A stretch of DNA of 64,000 bases, from assembly GCF_900604535.1 (NCBI RefSeq), contig NZ_UWOT01000006.1:62001-126000 (forward strand). Reading direction: 5' to 3'. This DNA is from Romboutsia_E sp900604535. GTDB taxonomy: Bacteria; Bacillota; Clostridia; Peptostreptococcales; Peptostreptococcaceae. The notes beneath the pieces were generated by a model. It was given only the letters and a program-made list of their open reading frames with translations. It was not told the origin of the DNA and did no database searches. A program made the position numbers and the translations under genes. Of this stretch, positions 17,344-27,900 are shown piece after piece. Every line of letters starts with the position of its first letter. Positions within the stretch are counted from its first letter, which is position 1.

Positions 17344-17742
17344 GTGAAAAAATATAGTTTAATATTTATTTTTATAATATTTTTAGGGATTGAATTATCA
17401 GTAAATTTTCTATTTAAACAAATGGATTCAAAGTTAACATCAATAGTAATGTATAATAATTCAATTAAAATCATGAACTCTATTTACAATATAGAGGATA
17501 TAACCAATGTATAGTTGCTTGATAAAGTAATACTTTCAGGAGGTTCAGGTAGTAATACTCCTAATACCAATAATGGATTTTATAAAGTTAATGGAGATAA
17601 TTTTAAATCCAAAGTATGTATCCATAATAAAGTAAGCCCTTTTATAAGAGTTACTACTAAAGATTTGGTAATTATTTTTAATGAAAATAATTCAAATAAA
17701 ACTAATGCAATTTATAAGGAGTTAGTAAAATTAGTAAAATAA
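17344..17742 (+). pseudogene. Small membrane-anchored protein interrupted by an in-frame TAG
   Basis: The frame from GTG 17344 reads VKKYSLIFIFIIFLGIELSV, an N-terminal membrane segment, then a hydrophilic region, and meets TAG at 17512-17514. It then continues in the same frame for 75 codons (LSGGSGSNTPNTNN, then KVCIHNKVSPFIRVTTKDLV) to TAA at 17740. Joined, it would be a 132-residue single-pass membrane or secreted protein. GGGGAG is 14 nt before the GTG, too far for a good start; an ATA at 17335 is better spaced and could be a mutated ATG. No known family is recognised. Confidence 0.55.
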
Positions 17743-17900
17743 GATAGTTTATAAAATAAAGTATATTTTAATAGTAAAAAGATCATCTTATATTGCTACT
17801 CATTAGTTTGTAATATAAAATATTAATAAAATTAAATAAACTAGTTAAAATAATAACTGTAAGGGACAGTTAAAAAATTTCTATTTTATATAAAATATTT

Positions 17901-17976
17901 GGGAATATGGCTCAGTTGGTAGAGCAATTGACTGTTAATCAATGGGGCACAGGTTCGAGTCCTGTTATTCCCGCCA
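17901..17976 (+). tRNA. tRNA-Asn (GTT)
   Basis: The acceptor arms GGGAATA and TATTCCC pair fully, followed by discriminator G and an encoded CCA. The anticodon stem ATTGA/TCAAT encloses loop CTGTTAA, with anticodon GTT at 17934-17936. The T-arm contains GGTTCGAGTCC. It is a single gene, not part of a cluster, and is followed by a strong terminator. Confidence 0.97.
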
Positions 17977-17982
17977 ATAAAA

Positions 17983-18008
17983 AAACTCTTAGTTTAAACT
18001 AAGAGTTT
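17983..18008. terminator. Bidirectional terminator for tRNA-Asn and oppF
   Basis: A perfect palindrome AAACTCTTAGTTT/AAACTAAGAGTTT with flanking A-run and T-run lies 6 nt after the tRNA and right next to the oppF stop codon at 18011. Confidence 0.9.
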
Positions 18009-18010
18009 TT

Positions 18011-18952
18011 TTATTTTGACTTAGCCACACTCACCCATTTTTTTAACTCCTCTTTTGTTGCTAAAACACTATGTGTACCTTCAATTAAATGCTCTACACC
18101 TTTAGAATAATCAACACCTTCTTCCTTTGCATCGTAACTAAATGTAACACGTTGTTTTTCAACAATAGGATTTGGAGAAGGAATAGCACTTAATAGTGAT
18201 TTTGTATATGGATGAATAGGATTTGAGAATATCTCCTCTGTAGTACCAGTCTCTACAATATAACCCAAATGAAGAACTCCAATACGATCAGATATATACT
18301 TAACCATACTCAAATCATGTGCTATAAATAAATATGCCGTGTTAGTTTCTTTTTGAATTTTCTTCATAAGATTTACAACTTGAGCTTGTATTGACACATC
18401 TAGGGCAGATATTGCTTCATCTGCAATGATTAAATCAGGGTCCATAATCAAAGCTCTAGCAATTCCTATACGTTGTCTTTGCCCTCCAGAAAACTGATGA
18501 GGATATCTATATGCATGTTCTTTGCTTAATCCTACTTTTTCTAATATATTATATACTTTTTCATCTCGTTCTTGTTTTGATGCACACATTTTATGAATAT
18601 CTAGTCCTTCTCCAATAATATCTAATACTTTTTTCCTTGGATTTAAACATGCCATAGGATCTTGGAATATCATTTGCATCTTAGTTCTAAGTATTTTTAT
18701 TTCCTCATTACTCATTTTTCCTGATATATTTTTTCCATTAAATATTATATTTCCTGATGTTGGCTTATATAATCTAATTATGCTACGTCCTGTTGTAGAT
18801 TTTCCAGAGCCAGATTCTCCAACAAGTCCATAGGTTTCTCCTGGATATATCTCAAAAGAAATACCATCTACTGCCTTTACCGTAAATTTACGATTAACTT
18901 TAAAGTGTTGCTTTAAATTTTCAACTATTAATAGTGGTTCCACATTACTCAC
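18011..18952 (-). CDS. oppF: Oligopeptide ABC importer ATPase OppF
   Basis: A 313-residue ATPase with Walker A GESGSGKST, signature FSGGQRQR, Walker B LIIADEA followed by ISALDVSIQAQ, and H-loop FIAHDLS. The C-terminal oligopeptide-transporter extension (NPIHPYTKSLLSAIPSPNP) fits OppF/DppF. It starts at a GTG 9 nt after AGGAGG and overlaps oppD by 8 bp. It energises peptide uptake together with OppD. Confidence 0.93.
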   Translation of the reverse strand: MSNVEPLLIVENLKQHFKVNRKFTVKAVDGISFEIYPGETYGLVGESGSGKSTTGRSIIRLYKPTSGNIIFNGKNISGKMSNEEIKILRTKMQMIFQDPMACLNPRKKVLDIIGEGLDIHKMCASKQERDEKVYNILEKVGLSKEHAYRYPHQFSGGQRQRIGIARALIMDPDLIIADEAISALDVSIQAQVVNLMKKIQKETNTAYLFIAHDLSMVKYISDRIGVLHLGYIVETGTTEEIFSNPIHPYTKSLLSAIPSPNPIVEKQRVTFSYDAKEEGVDYSKGVEHLIEGTHSVLATKEELKKWVSVAKSK

Positions 18953-20027
18953 TTAGACCAGCCTCCTTTCTCATTTTAAGTAGGCGTTTTTTTAAAGATT
19001 CTGGCATTTCTATATTTGGTGCATTTTCATGACATAACCAGCTAGCTACACGATGAGTTCCTCCTACATTAAATATTGGGGCTTCTTTTCGATAATCAAT
19101 ATTTAATGCATAAAAGTTTCTAGGAGCAAAGGCTTCACCATCTATTTTTTGTATAAGATTAGGAGGTGTTCCTGGAATAGTGTATAACTCATCATCTTCC
19201 GTTTCTAAATCAGGCATAGCGCTAAGTAGCCCCCAAGTATATGGATGTCTTGGATCATAAAATACTTCTTCTATACTTCCTTTTTCAATAATTTTTCCTG
19301 CATACATAACAGCAACATAATCGGCTACCTTAGCTACAACTCCTAAATCATGAGTAATATATATTACAGATAAATTTCTTTCCACTTGAATTTTTTTAAT
19401 AAGTTCAAGTATTTTAGCTTGTATTGTAACATCTAAGGCTGTTGTTGGTTCATCACAAATCAATACCTCAGGCTCACAGCTAAGTGCAATAGCTATGACT
19501 ATTCTTTGGCGCATACCACCACTTAATTGATGTGGATAATTTTTCATACGTTTTTTAGCATCTACAATTCCAACTTCCTCTAAAAGATTTACTGCTTTAT
19601 TAAAAGCTTCTTCTTTTGATAAATGATGATGATATATCATAGCTTCCATAACTTGTTTTCCTATTGTCATAGTAGGATCTAAGCTTGTCATAGGATCTTG
19701 GAATACCATTGCAATACGTCTACCACAAATATTTTTCCCCATCTCTTTTTTACTTAATTTGACTATATCTTCTACAACTAAGTTACCATCATTTTCTTTA
19801 TCATATGTAAACTCAATCAATCCACTTTTAATCACTCCATTTGAGCTTATATTTCCCATAATTGCCTTTGTTGTTACTGATTTACCAGAACCTGATTCTC
19901 CGACAATGGCTATAGTTTCACCTTTGAATAAATCCAATTTAATACCTCGAATAGCATCTATCATTCCTCTTCCTGTTTTAAAAGATATTGAAAGATCTCT
20001 AATTTTTAATACTCTTTGTTTTCCCAT
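18945..20027 (-). CDS. oppD: Oligopeptide ABC importer ATPase OppD
   Basis: A 360-residue ATPase with Walker A GESGSGKSV, signature LSGGMRQR, Walker B VLICDEP followed by TTALDVTIQAK, and H-loop YITHDLG. The C-terminal part (DPRHPYTWGLLSAMPDL, then FAPRNFYALN) is typical of OppD, although the usual Cys-rich cluster of many OppD proteins is reduced to a single Cys. It belongs to the operon oppA-oppB-oppC-oppD-oppF. Confidence 0.93.
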   Translation of the reverse strand: MGKQRVLKIRDLSISFKTGRGMIDAIRGIKLDLFKGETIAIVGESGSGKSVTTKAIMGNISSNGVIKSGLIEFTYDKENDGNLVVEDIVKLSKKEMGKNICGRRIAMVFQDPMTSLDPTMTIGKQVMEAMIYHHHLSKEEAFNKAVNLLEEVGIVDAKKRMKNYPHQLSGGMRQRIVIAIALSCEPEVLICDEPTTALDVTIQAKILELIKKIQVERNLSVIYITHDLGVVAKVADYVAVMYAGKIIEKGSIEEVFYDPRHPYTWGLLSAMPDLETEDDELYTIPGTPPNLIQKIDGEAFAPRNFYALNIDYRKEAPIFNVGGTHRVASWLCHENAPNIEMPESLKKRLLKMRKEAGLSE

Positions 20028-20035
20028 AATAACAC

Positions 20036-21049
20036 CTACATTTCTTTCATTTTTGGATCAAACGCATCTCTAAGTCCATCAGCCATAAGGTTAAAACTTA
20101 GCATCAATAAAGCAAGAATTATAACTGGAATAATAACCATATATTGAGATACTAAAATAGATTTATATCCTTCATTAATAAGTGTCCCAAGTGATGCAGT
20201 AGGAGCTGGTATTCCAAGACCTATAAAAGCTAAGAATGCTTCATAAAATATTGCATTTGGTATAGAAAACATTGACATAATTATCAATTGACCAAAAATA
20301 TTTGGAAGAACTTCTTTAAATATTATGAAAAAGTCACCTGCTCCAAGAGTTCTAGATGCTAAAATAAATTCTTGTTCTTTTATTTTTAAAACTTGAGCTC
20401 TTGTAATACGAGCCATGCCAATCCATCCAGTTAGCATTAAAGCTAAAATTATTGTATATAAAGAAGGCTTAAATATTAGCATTAATAATACTAAAATTAC
20501 TAAACTTGGTATACTATTTATAATTTCTTGGAAACGTTGCATTACATTATCTACAACACCTCCAAAATATCCACTAATAAGCCCATATAACATTCCAATA
20601 AAAATATCAATAAACACAGCTGCTATTGCAACATATAAAGAAATTCTACAACCTGACCATACACGAGTCCATAAATCACGTCCTAGTGTATCCGTACCAA
20701 AATAATGATATGTATCTTTAAAATCAGGGTTATCATATTTATTTACATTATTTACCTCACCATCAAATATACCAATTTTCTCTATAATAGGAATTCTAGG
20801 TGCCATTGATTGCTCACTAGTTGAAACTTTATCAAATTTATATTTACTAATCATAGGACATATAATAGCAAGAGCAACAATAACTAAAATACATATACCA
20901 CCAATCATAGCTCCTTTATTATCCGTAAAACGATTTAAAACATCTTTAAAAAAAGGAGTATCAGGAATAACTTCATCTTTATTAATATCATGTTTATCTC
21001 TAACTAACTCAAAATCATCATTTTTAAATTCATATTTTTCACTACTCAT
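20036..21049 (-). CDS. oppC: Oligopeptide ABC importer permease OppC
   Basis: A 337-residue permease. An N-terminal cytoplasmic stretch of about 50 residues leads to a first membrane helix (GGICILVIVALAIICPMI), a long extracytoplasmic loop with HYFGTDTLGRDLWTRVWSG, and five further helices. FGTDxxGRD is the signature of OppC/DppC subunits. It overlaps oppB by 8 bp and pairs with OppB to form the channel. Confidence 0.93.
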   Translation of the reverse strand: MSSEKYEFKNDDFELVRDKHDINKDEVIPDTPFFKDVLNRFTDNKGAMIGGICILVIVALAIICPMISKYKFDKVSTSEQSMAPRIPIIEKIGIFDGEVNNVNKYDNPDFKDTYHYFGTDTLGRDLWTRVWSGCRISLYVAIAAVFIDIFIGMLYGLISGYFGGVVDNVMQRFQEIINSIPSLVILVLLMLIFKPSLYTIILALMLTGWIGMARITRAQVLKIKEQEFILASRTLGAGDFFIIFKEVLPNIFGQLIIMSMFSIPNAIFYEAFLAFIGLGIPAPTASLGTLINEGYKSILVSQYMVIIPVIILALLMLSFNLMADGLRDAFDPKMKEM

Positions 21050-21995
21050 TGCTACTCTCCTTTCCTAGTCTAATTCTTGGATCTATTATTCCGTATAAAA
21101 TATCAACTAATAACATAATTACCACATACATAACACTGTATATAAAAGCTACTGCCATTGTAACATTATAGTCATTTACAGTTATAGCTTGAACTAACAA
21201 ACTTCCAAGACCTGGAATACCACATATTTGTTCAATTACCATACTTCCTGTCATAAGGGCTACTAAAATTGGCGCAAGAACAGTAATTATAGGAACAAGA
21301 GTATTTCTAAGAGCATGTTTTTTTATTAATGTTCTTCTGTCTAATCCCTTAGACTCTGCTAAAAGTATATAATCACTTTCCATAACTTCAATCATCTCAC
21401 TTCTTGTAAATCTAGCTACATTAGCAATTACAGAAACAGAAAGCGCTATCACTGGTATAATTGCAGATTTTATTGGATGTGAAGAATTATAAAGTATTGG
21501 TAGTGCAGGCATTTTTACTCCAAATATAATAAGTAAAATTAAACAAAATACAAAAGATGGAATGCTAACACCAAAAACTGCAACTACTGTAGATAACGAA
21601 TCCCAAACTGTATTACGATTAAGAGCTGCAAATATCCCTAATAAAATTCCTAAAATCGTACCTAATATTACAGCTGCTAATCCTATACCAAAACTAATTG
21701 ATATACGAGGTAAAACAAGACTTGATACTGGAAGATTTCTTGAAATACCATAAGAAATTCCAAAATCACCACTTAACATATTTTTAAAATACACTACAAA
21801 TTGCTCCCATATAGGTTTGTCAAATCCATATTTAGCATAAATTAAAGCTTTTTGTGTTTCTGTTAACTTTTCATCATTAAAAGGTGTACCTGGCATAAGT
21901 TTTAGCATAACAAATAGTACAAATACTATTATCATAAGTGTAATAGCTGACATAACTAATCTTTTGCCAATATATTTAAACGTCGATTTATCCAT
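21042..21995 (-). CDS. oppB: Oligopeptide ABC importer permease OppB
   Basis: A 317-residue permease with six predicted helices. The N-terminal MSAITLMIIVFVLFVMLKLMPG followed by the TPF loop is typical, as is the late motif QICGIPGLGSLLVQAI. It lies downstream of oppA across an 84-bp gap that contains a hairpin, so expression may be lower than that of the binding protein. Confidence 0.93.
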   Translation of the reverse strand: MDKSTFKYIGKRLVMSAITLMIIVFVLFVMLKLMPGTPFNDEKLTETQKALIYAKYGFDKPIWEQFVVYFKNMLSGDFGISYGISRNLPVSSLVLPRISISFGIGLAAVILGTILGILLGIFAALNRNTVWDSLSTVVAVFGVSIPSFVFCLILLIIFGVKMPALPILYNSSHPIKSAIIPVIALSVSVIANVARFTRSEMIEVMESDYILLAESKGLDRRTLIKKHALRNTLVPIITVLAPILVALMTGSMVIEQICGIPGLGSLLVQAITVNDYNVTMAVAFIYSVMYVVIMLLVDILYGIIDPRIRLGKESSNE

Positions 21996-22027
21996 AAATT
22001 CCCCTACTTTCTATTCCTAATAAACAA

Positions 22028-22056
22028 ACACATTATGGAAAAACACCACAATGTGT
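22028..22056 (-). terminator. Intra-operon hairpin between oppA and oppB
   Basis: ACACATT (22028-22034) pairs with AATGTGT (22050-22056), with extra pairing inside. It has no strong T-run. Such stems between a binding-protein gene and its permeases often cause partial termination or protect the upstream mRNA. Confidence 0.5.
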
Positions 22057-22079
22057 CTGTATATAATACTTAATTTCTA

Positions 22080-23702
22080 TTACTCAACTATCTCAACATT
22101 TTTATAGATATATGGTACACCCACAGCATGAGTTTCAATACCTTTTACATTTTCGCTTATTAAGCTAGCTCCTCCAACTTGGAATATAGGAGCCACTGGA
22201 TAGTCTTGCATACAGATACCTTCAGCATCTTTTAATAACTGCCATCTAGTTTCCATATTTTGTTCATTGCTAGCTTCTTTAATCTTCTCATCATATTCTG
22301 CACTAGAGTAATCTCCATAGTTATATGAGTTACCAGTAGTCATTAAATAAAGATAAGTCGTAGGGTCAGCATAGTCAGGACCCCAACGAGTTAATGATAT
22401 GTCGAAATCACGTGCTTTTTGCATTTCTATACGATTATTCTTTTCTTGAGCTACCATTTCAATAGTAAGCCCCTCAAGTGTTGATTGTAAATTAGATTGA
22501 AGGTATTCAGCTGCAGATTTTGCAGGATCTGCATTATCAAATAACATAGAAAGTGTAATTGACTCTACTCCTAATTCTTTAAGTCCAGCTTCCCAAGCTT
22601 TTTTAGCTTCTTCTACATTTGTTTCCATATAAGTAGGTGCTGTTTCTCTATAATCTTTTCCATCTGGACCTGTTGTAAGTTCAGTAGGAACAAAACCATT
22701 AGCAACTATAGAACCATCTTTTAATACATTATTTACTAAGTCTTCTTTATCAATTGCTAAAGAAATAGCTTTTCTAATATTAGCATTTGCTAAATACTCA
22801 TTTGCATAGTTGTACTGGAAGTACCATAAATAACCTTCTAACACTTCTGTGTATGTACTTGAGCCTTTATATTTATCAACTAAATCTTTATTTAACTTAG
22901 TAAAATTAACGTCTCCACTTTCAAATGCTAAAGCAGAACTTGATAAATCTTTTACAATATTGAATACTAACTTATCAACCTTAACTGCATCTGCATCATA
23001 ATAAGATTCATTCTTTTCTAAAACGTACTTACTACCAGTTTCCCAACTAGTCATTTTGTAAGCACCGCATGCAAGCATATTTTCTGGTGTTAATGCGTAT
23101 TGATCACCTTTTTCTGTTGCAAATGCCTCATTTATTGGATAGAATACAGGAAAAGACATTAAGCTTTCAAAGTATGCACAAGGCTTAGAAAGTGTTATTT
23201 CTAAAGTAGTATCATTTATAGCTTTTACCCCTAGTTCACTTGCTTCTTTTTCTCCAGAAGTTACGGCATCTGCATTAGCAATACATGCTCCATCTTCACC
23301 ATATAAATAATTGTACTCTGCATCAGCGCTTGAAGCTGTTCTTTGCCAAGCATATACAAAGTCATTTGCAGTTACTGTTGTTCCATTATCCCACTTAGCA
23401 TCTTTTAACTCGTAAGTATAAGTTAATCCATCTTCACTTATCTTTGCTTTATCCTTAGCTAATGCAGGAATAATATTTCCGTCTGCATCTACTGTTAACA
23501 ATCCATCAACTGTAGCTTGAATTGCCTCAAAAGATGATCCGTCTGTAGCATAGCTTGAATCCATCGATATAATATCTAATTCTTTTGCTAAAGTAACTGT
23601 TTTTCCATCAAATGAATCATTTGATGAGCTACAAGCGACTAAAGAAAATACCATTGTCAATGAACATAATGTTACTAATATTTTTTTTAATCTTCTTTTC
23701 AT
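22080..23702 (-). CDS. oppA: Oligopeptide-binding lipoprotein OppA
   Basis: A 540-residue family 5 solute-binding protein. The signal peptide ends in lipobox LVAC (Cys24), followed by a Ser-rich linker. The family signature appears as ISEDGLTYTYELKDAKWDNG and TANDFVYAWQRT, followed by the long two-lobe body ending YIYKNVEIVE. The length is normal. It is the first gene of the opp operon and supplies the peptide-binding step at the cell surface. GGGGGA precedes the ATG. Confidence 0.94.
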   Translation of the reverse strand: MKRRLKKILVTLCSLTMVFSLVACSSSNDSFDGKTVTLAKELDIISMDSSYATDGSSFEAIQATVDGLLTVDADGNIIPALAKDKAKISEDGLTYTYELKDAKWDNGTTVTANDFVYAWQRTASSADAEYNYLYGEDGACIANADAVTSGEKEASELGVKAINDTTLEITLSKPCAYFESLMSFPVFYPINEAFATEKGDQYALTPENMLACGAYKMTSWETGSKYVLEKNESYYDADAVKVDKLVFNIVKDLSSSALAFESGDVNFTKLNKDLVDKYKGSSTYTEVLEGYLWYFQYNYANEYLANANIRKAISLAIDKEDLVNNVLKDGSIVANGFVPTELTTGPDGKDYRETAPTYMETNVEEAKKAWEAGLKELGVESITLSMLFDNADPAKSAAEYLQSNLQSTLEGLTIEMVAQEKNNRIEMQKARDFDISLTRWGPDYADPTTYLYLMTTGNSYNYGDYSSAEYDEKIKEASNEQNMETRWQLLKDAEGICMQDYPVAPIFQVGGASLISENVKGIETHAVGVPYIYKNVEIVE

Positions 23703-23830
23703 TGTACGTCCCCCTATTTAATATATATATTAATTGTATATTTATGTTTTAAAAAGGTCAATTATTTTTCTTAATTTTCTGAATTTTTATTAAATTTCAA
23801 TTCTTTAGCTTTACTCTATATTAATACTAA

Positions 23831-23874
23831 AAGCCATAGGTATAATTAAGACTTTGTAATTATATCTATGGCTT
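23831..23874 (-). terminator. Terminator after the DUF3786 gene
   Basis: AAGCCATAGGTATAATTA pairs with TAATTATATCTATGGCTT through one G-T wobble around an 8-nt loop, just past the DUF3786 stop codon. It separates this gene from the opp operon. Confidence 0.85.
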
Positions 23875-23886
23875 ATTATAATTTAT

Positions 23887-24492
23887 TTAATTAACTAGTT
23901 TATTAGATATAGAATACCCTATTCCAATTACCGTTTCTATATGTACTAAATATGATATTGATGAGTCATATAAGATAGTAGCATTAGGTGAAATTTCATC
24001 GTCACCTTCCCATATTGCTATGCAGATACTTATTTTAGGAAGTATTTTAAATTCATATCCTTTATCACCTAATTTAATATATTTTGCTCCTAAGTTTACT
24101 ACTCGTTTTTCAAATTCATCAATGTTATACCCAAATATATTTATAAGTTTTTTTATTGATGTATTATAAAAAGCTGGATAAAATAACGCCCCTCCATTTG
24201 GAATTTCTTTTAAGCTTACCCATTTATTAGTTTTGTTTATATTTTCAGTTGAGTATGTAAGATAGTTTAATATAATTATAGAGTCATCAATTAGTGGCTC
24301 ATGTTTATCTTTTTCTCTATGTATTGTTTCAGTTTCAATGTCTAATATGTAATCTTCATTTAAAAAATTTACAATAAATTGCTTGCTTTCTTTGTTATAC
24401 TTTACATCTAGCCTTTTTGATATATCAAATGGATCTAGTTTTTTTAATCTATACCATTCATTTTTATATGCAACTTTATAATTACTTTCCAT
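23887..24492 (-). CDS. DUF3786 domain protein
   Basis: A 201-residue cytoplasmic protein. The core matches DUF3786: a central NGGALFYPAFY segment and the late motif AIWEGDDEISPNATILYDSS, followed by a hydrophobic end (VHIETVIGIGYSI). The family is common in anaerobes that use cobalamin- or CoA-dependent enzymes, but its role is not established. A GGGAG site precedes the ATG. It is monocistronic, with its own terminator. Confidence 0.8.
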   Translation of the reverse strand: MESNYKVAYKNEWYRLKKLDPFDISKRLDVKYNKESKQFIVNFLNEDYILDIETETIHREKDKHEPLIDDSIIILNYLTYSTENINKTNKWVSLKEIPNGGALFYPAFYNTSIKKLINIFGYNIDEFEKRVVNLGAKYIKLGDKGYEFKILPKISICIAIWEGDDEISPNATILYDSSISYLVHIETVIGIGYSISNKLVN

Positions 24493-24875
24493 ATATAATC
24501 TCCCTTACCCCTATATAATAATTTTATAATTTTTATATTAATTCTTGTAACCTACGATATCCTTTCATAGTATCATCCTTCATTTTCTCGTTACATATAA
24601 AATAATTATTTTTCAATTTTACAATAATATATGTCTACTAGTAATATATTTTTCATATTGTTTTCTATGTTAATTTATTTATTTTATCAATATAACATAT
24701 CTTATTATAAAAATATCATTTCTAATAGAAAAATTCATATACAATAATTTCTTTTTTATATATTATCTTTATTTCTACTAGGTATTTTTACTTTTATTTT
24801 ATTAACTATACTCTCTAAATTATTACTCAATAATTTAGCTCTTCAATTGTTATATATAATTATTTGTTATATTAT
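24493..24875. other. AT-rich gap between sensor kinase and DUF3786 genes
   Basis: About 380 bp without a supported gene. A 16-codon minus-strand mini-ORF reads MKDDTMKGYRRLQELI (ATG near 24587), but its reality is uncertain. A short open stretch near 24770-24840 may be a relic of the sensor kinase end. No hairpin or operator stands out. Confidence 0.4.
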
Positions 24876-24930
24876 TTACTCACTGTATACAGGAAGTACT
24901 ATTATAAACTCACTCCCTAAACCAACTTTA
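24876..24930 (-). pseudogene. Out-of-frame C-terminus of the sensor kinase
   Basis: Beyond the premature TAG the other frame encodes VNSKVGLGSEFIIVLPVYSE and ends at TAA 24876-24878. This is the expected final strand of an HATPase_c domain. Restoring two bases in the AT run at about 24935-24945 would add it back. Confidence 0.7.
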
Positions 24931-27900
24931 CTATTTACATATATATCCACCATGAAGTGCAATAAGTTGTTTAGTTATAGTAAGTCCCAGTCCACTTCCA
25001 CCTTTTTGTTCGGAATTTTTATCTACCACTTGATTAAATCTATCAAAAATTATATTTTGATTTTCTTCACTAATACCTATTCCATTATCTTTTACAACTA
25101 TCTTTACTTTATCACCTAAGTCCTCTATTAATACTTCAATTAATCCTCCTTTCGGTGTAAATTTAACAGCATTGCCAACTAAATTTATAATACACCTTTC
25201 TATATCAAATTTATCACATATAATTGACTTTTCTTCTACATCAGTATCAAAAATCAATTCAAGTCCTTTTTCTTCTATATAATCTTTCATATCAAGAACT
25301 GTTTCTTCAACCAAATAAACTATATCTTCTCTTTGTTTATGTATTATATAGTTATTATTTTCAATCTTTGTATAATCAATTAAATTGTTTATTAATCCCA
25401 ATAATCTATTACAGTTTCTATCCATTATATCCATATAATAAGAAAGTTTTTCAATAGTTATAAATTTATCATTTTTAATAAATGATCTTATTAATTGATT
25501 TATACTACTTAATACATTCAAAGGAGTTCTCAGCTCATGTGATAGATTAATAAAGTAATTATTTTTATTTTTTTCTAATTCTAGTACTTGATTGAACAAT
25601 TGTTCATTTTTATCCATTTCTTTTCTTAACTCATAAGTTCTTTTATTAACTAATCTATCTAACTTTTTAACCTTATTTGCATATGCATATATTGCTAAAA
25701 TTATTAAAATATAATAAATGAATATAGCATATTTACTTTTCCAAATAGCTGGATTAATAGTAAAAATTACAGAGCTTTCTTCACTTTCTACTCCATGATG
25801 TGTTATTGTTTTTACTTTTAAAGTATAATCTCCTGGTGCTAAACTTGCAAATACAAGTGAATTGCTATTAGTTACACTCCAATTATCTTCTAAGCCTTCT
25901 AACTTATAGTAATATTTAGTTGTTTTTGTATTTTTATAGTCATTTGTAAAAAAGCTTATTTTTATATTATTTTGATTAAATTTAAGCTTTATATTTGATA
26001 TATATTTTTCATTTATACCATTTATCTCAAAGTTATCAAATATAACTTTTGGCTCAAATGTAGATAACTCTATATCATCTATATTAAGAACATTAAATCC
26101 ATTTATACCACCGAAATATATAGATCCATCTTTGCTTTTAAAACATGACCTTCCATTAAATTCATTAGACTGAATACCATCTGTAACTGTAAAATTGCTA
26201 AATGCTCCTTCTTTGATTGAAAATTTAGATATACCACCATTTGTACTCATCCATATATCATTATTTTTATCAACTAATATTCCATATACAGTATTATTTA
26301 TTAAACCATCATTTTCTGTATAATGCTTAAATTTATCTGTGCTTAAATTTAGGATATTAATACCATGACTAGTTCCAACTAATATATTTCCATTTAAATC
26401 TTCAGTTATATATCTTATAGAGTTGTTACTTATACTATCATTATCATTATTTTGATATATTTTATACTCCTTAGTGTCTGGATTTATTTTAATTAATCCT
26501 CCTTCTAAGAAGCATCCAATATAATAATTTCCTTTTGAATCTTCATATACAGCTCTTATAAATTTATCTGATACTCCTATGTTATCAAGTATATATGTAA
26601 CATCTATAATTTTTTCATTATTTACATCTAATATCGCTAATCCTTTATTAGTTCCTATCCATAGGTAACCTTTAGAGTCTATAAATAAAGACCTTATTTT
26701 ATTTGATGGCAAACCATCTTTATCTGTATAATTGGTTATAGTATACCCTTTATCATCATTTTGAACTAAAACCGATAATCCTTCATTCGTACCTATAAAT
26801 ACATAGTTATTAAATCCAGTTATATCTTCTATTAAGTCACTAATAATATTACTATTTTCTTTATTTAAATGTTTTATTATATCTCCATTTATAACATTTA
26901 CTCCATTTTCATTAGTACCTATCCATAACGTTTTATTATCATATTCATATATACCATGAATTATATTTCCACTTAAACTATTTTCATCATATGGATTAGA
27001 TTTAAAATGAATAAAGTTACTATTTGGATTAAATAATGATATACCACTATAAGTACCTACCCATATAAGTCCACTGCTATCTTTTAGTAAACAAAATGTT
27101 TCATCATCTATCAAACTATTGTTTTCATATGGTTCTTTATTATAGGTTGTAAATACTTCTTTCTCATAATCAAAGTTACAAATACCTTTATCAGTAGCAA
27201 TCCAAAGCTTTCCTTTTGAATCAAGTAATATATCTTTTGTATTATTACTTGGGATTGAAAATTTATTTTCACTATTTTTGTAGTTATCAATACTTTTATC
27301 ATCTAATTTTATCTTAAATAATCCATTATCTAATGTACAAATCCATATATTCCCTTTTGAATCATCATATATATTATATACTTCACTATTTCCAATTGTA
27401 TCTTCATATCGTTTAATTATCTCTAAATCTTTATTTAATTCTATTAATCCATTATCTGTTCCAACCCATATATTCCCATATAAATCGTCTTTAACCGAAT
27501 ATATATATTGACTAGGAAGTTCATTTTCTAAAACCCTAACAAACTTATCATTTTTTTCATCATATAAATTAAGACCATCTACTGTAGATGCAATTATTTT
27601 ATTATCTTTAGTACAAAGAATTTGCCATAAGTTATTATTAGATAAATTACCACTATCTTCTTTTGAATAGTAATTCTTTACCTTATCTGTATCAGGATTT
27701 ATTTTACTTAGTCCTCCTATCGTTGAAACCCATATGTATCCATTTTTATCTTCTATAATATCAACTATATAATTATTTGCTATCGAATTTTCATCATACT
27801 TATCGTGTTTATAATGCTTAAACTCATATCCATTATATCTGTTTAAACCATCATTAGTGCCTATCCATATATATCCTCTACTATCTTGATATATAGCTTC

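Noticed and set aside
17512..17514. Amber codon as pyrrolysine
   Set aside because: TAA and TGA interruptions of the same kind occur in other genes of the window, and no pyrrolysine genes or methylamine methyltransferases are seen.
24538..24590. Sixteen-codon mini-ORF as a leader peptide before the DUF3786 gene
   Set aside because: No attenuator structure or codon bias pointing to a specific amino acid was visible, so I list it only within the gap description.
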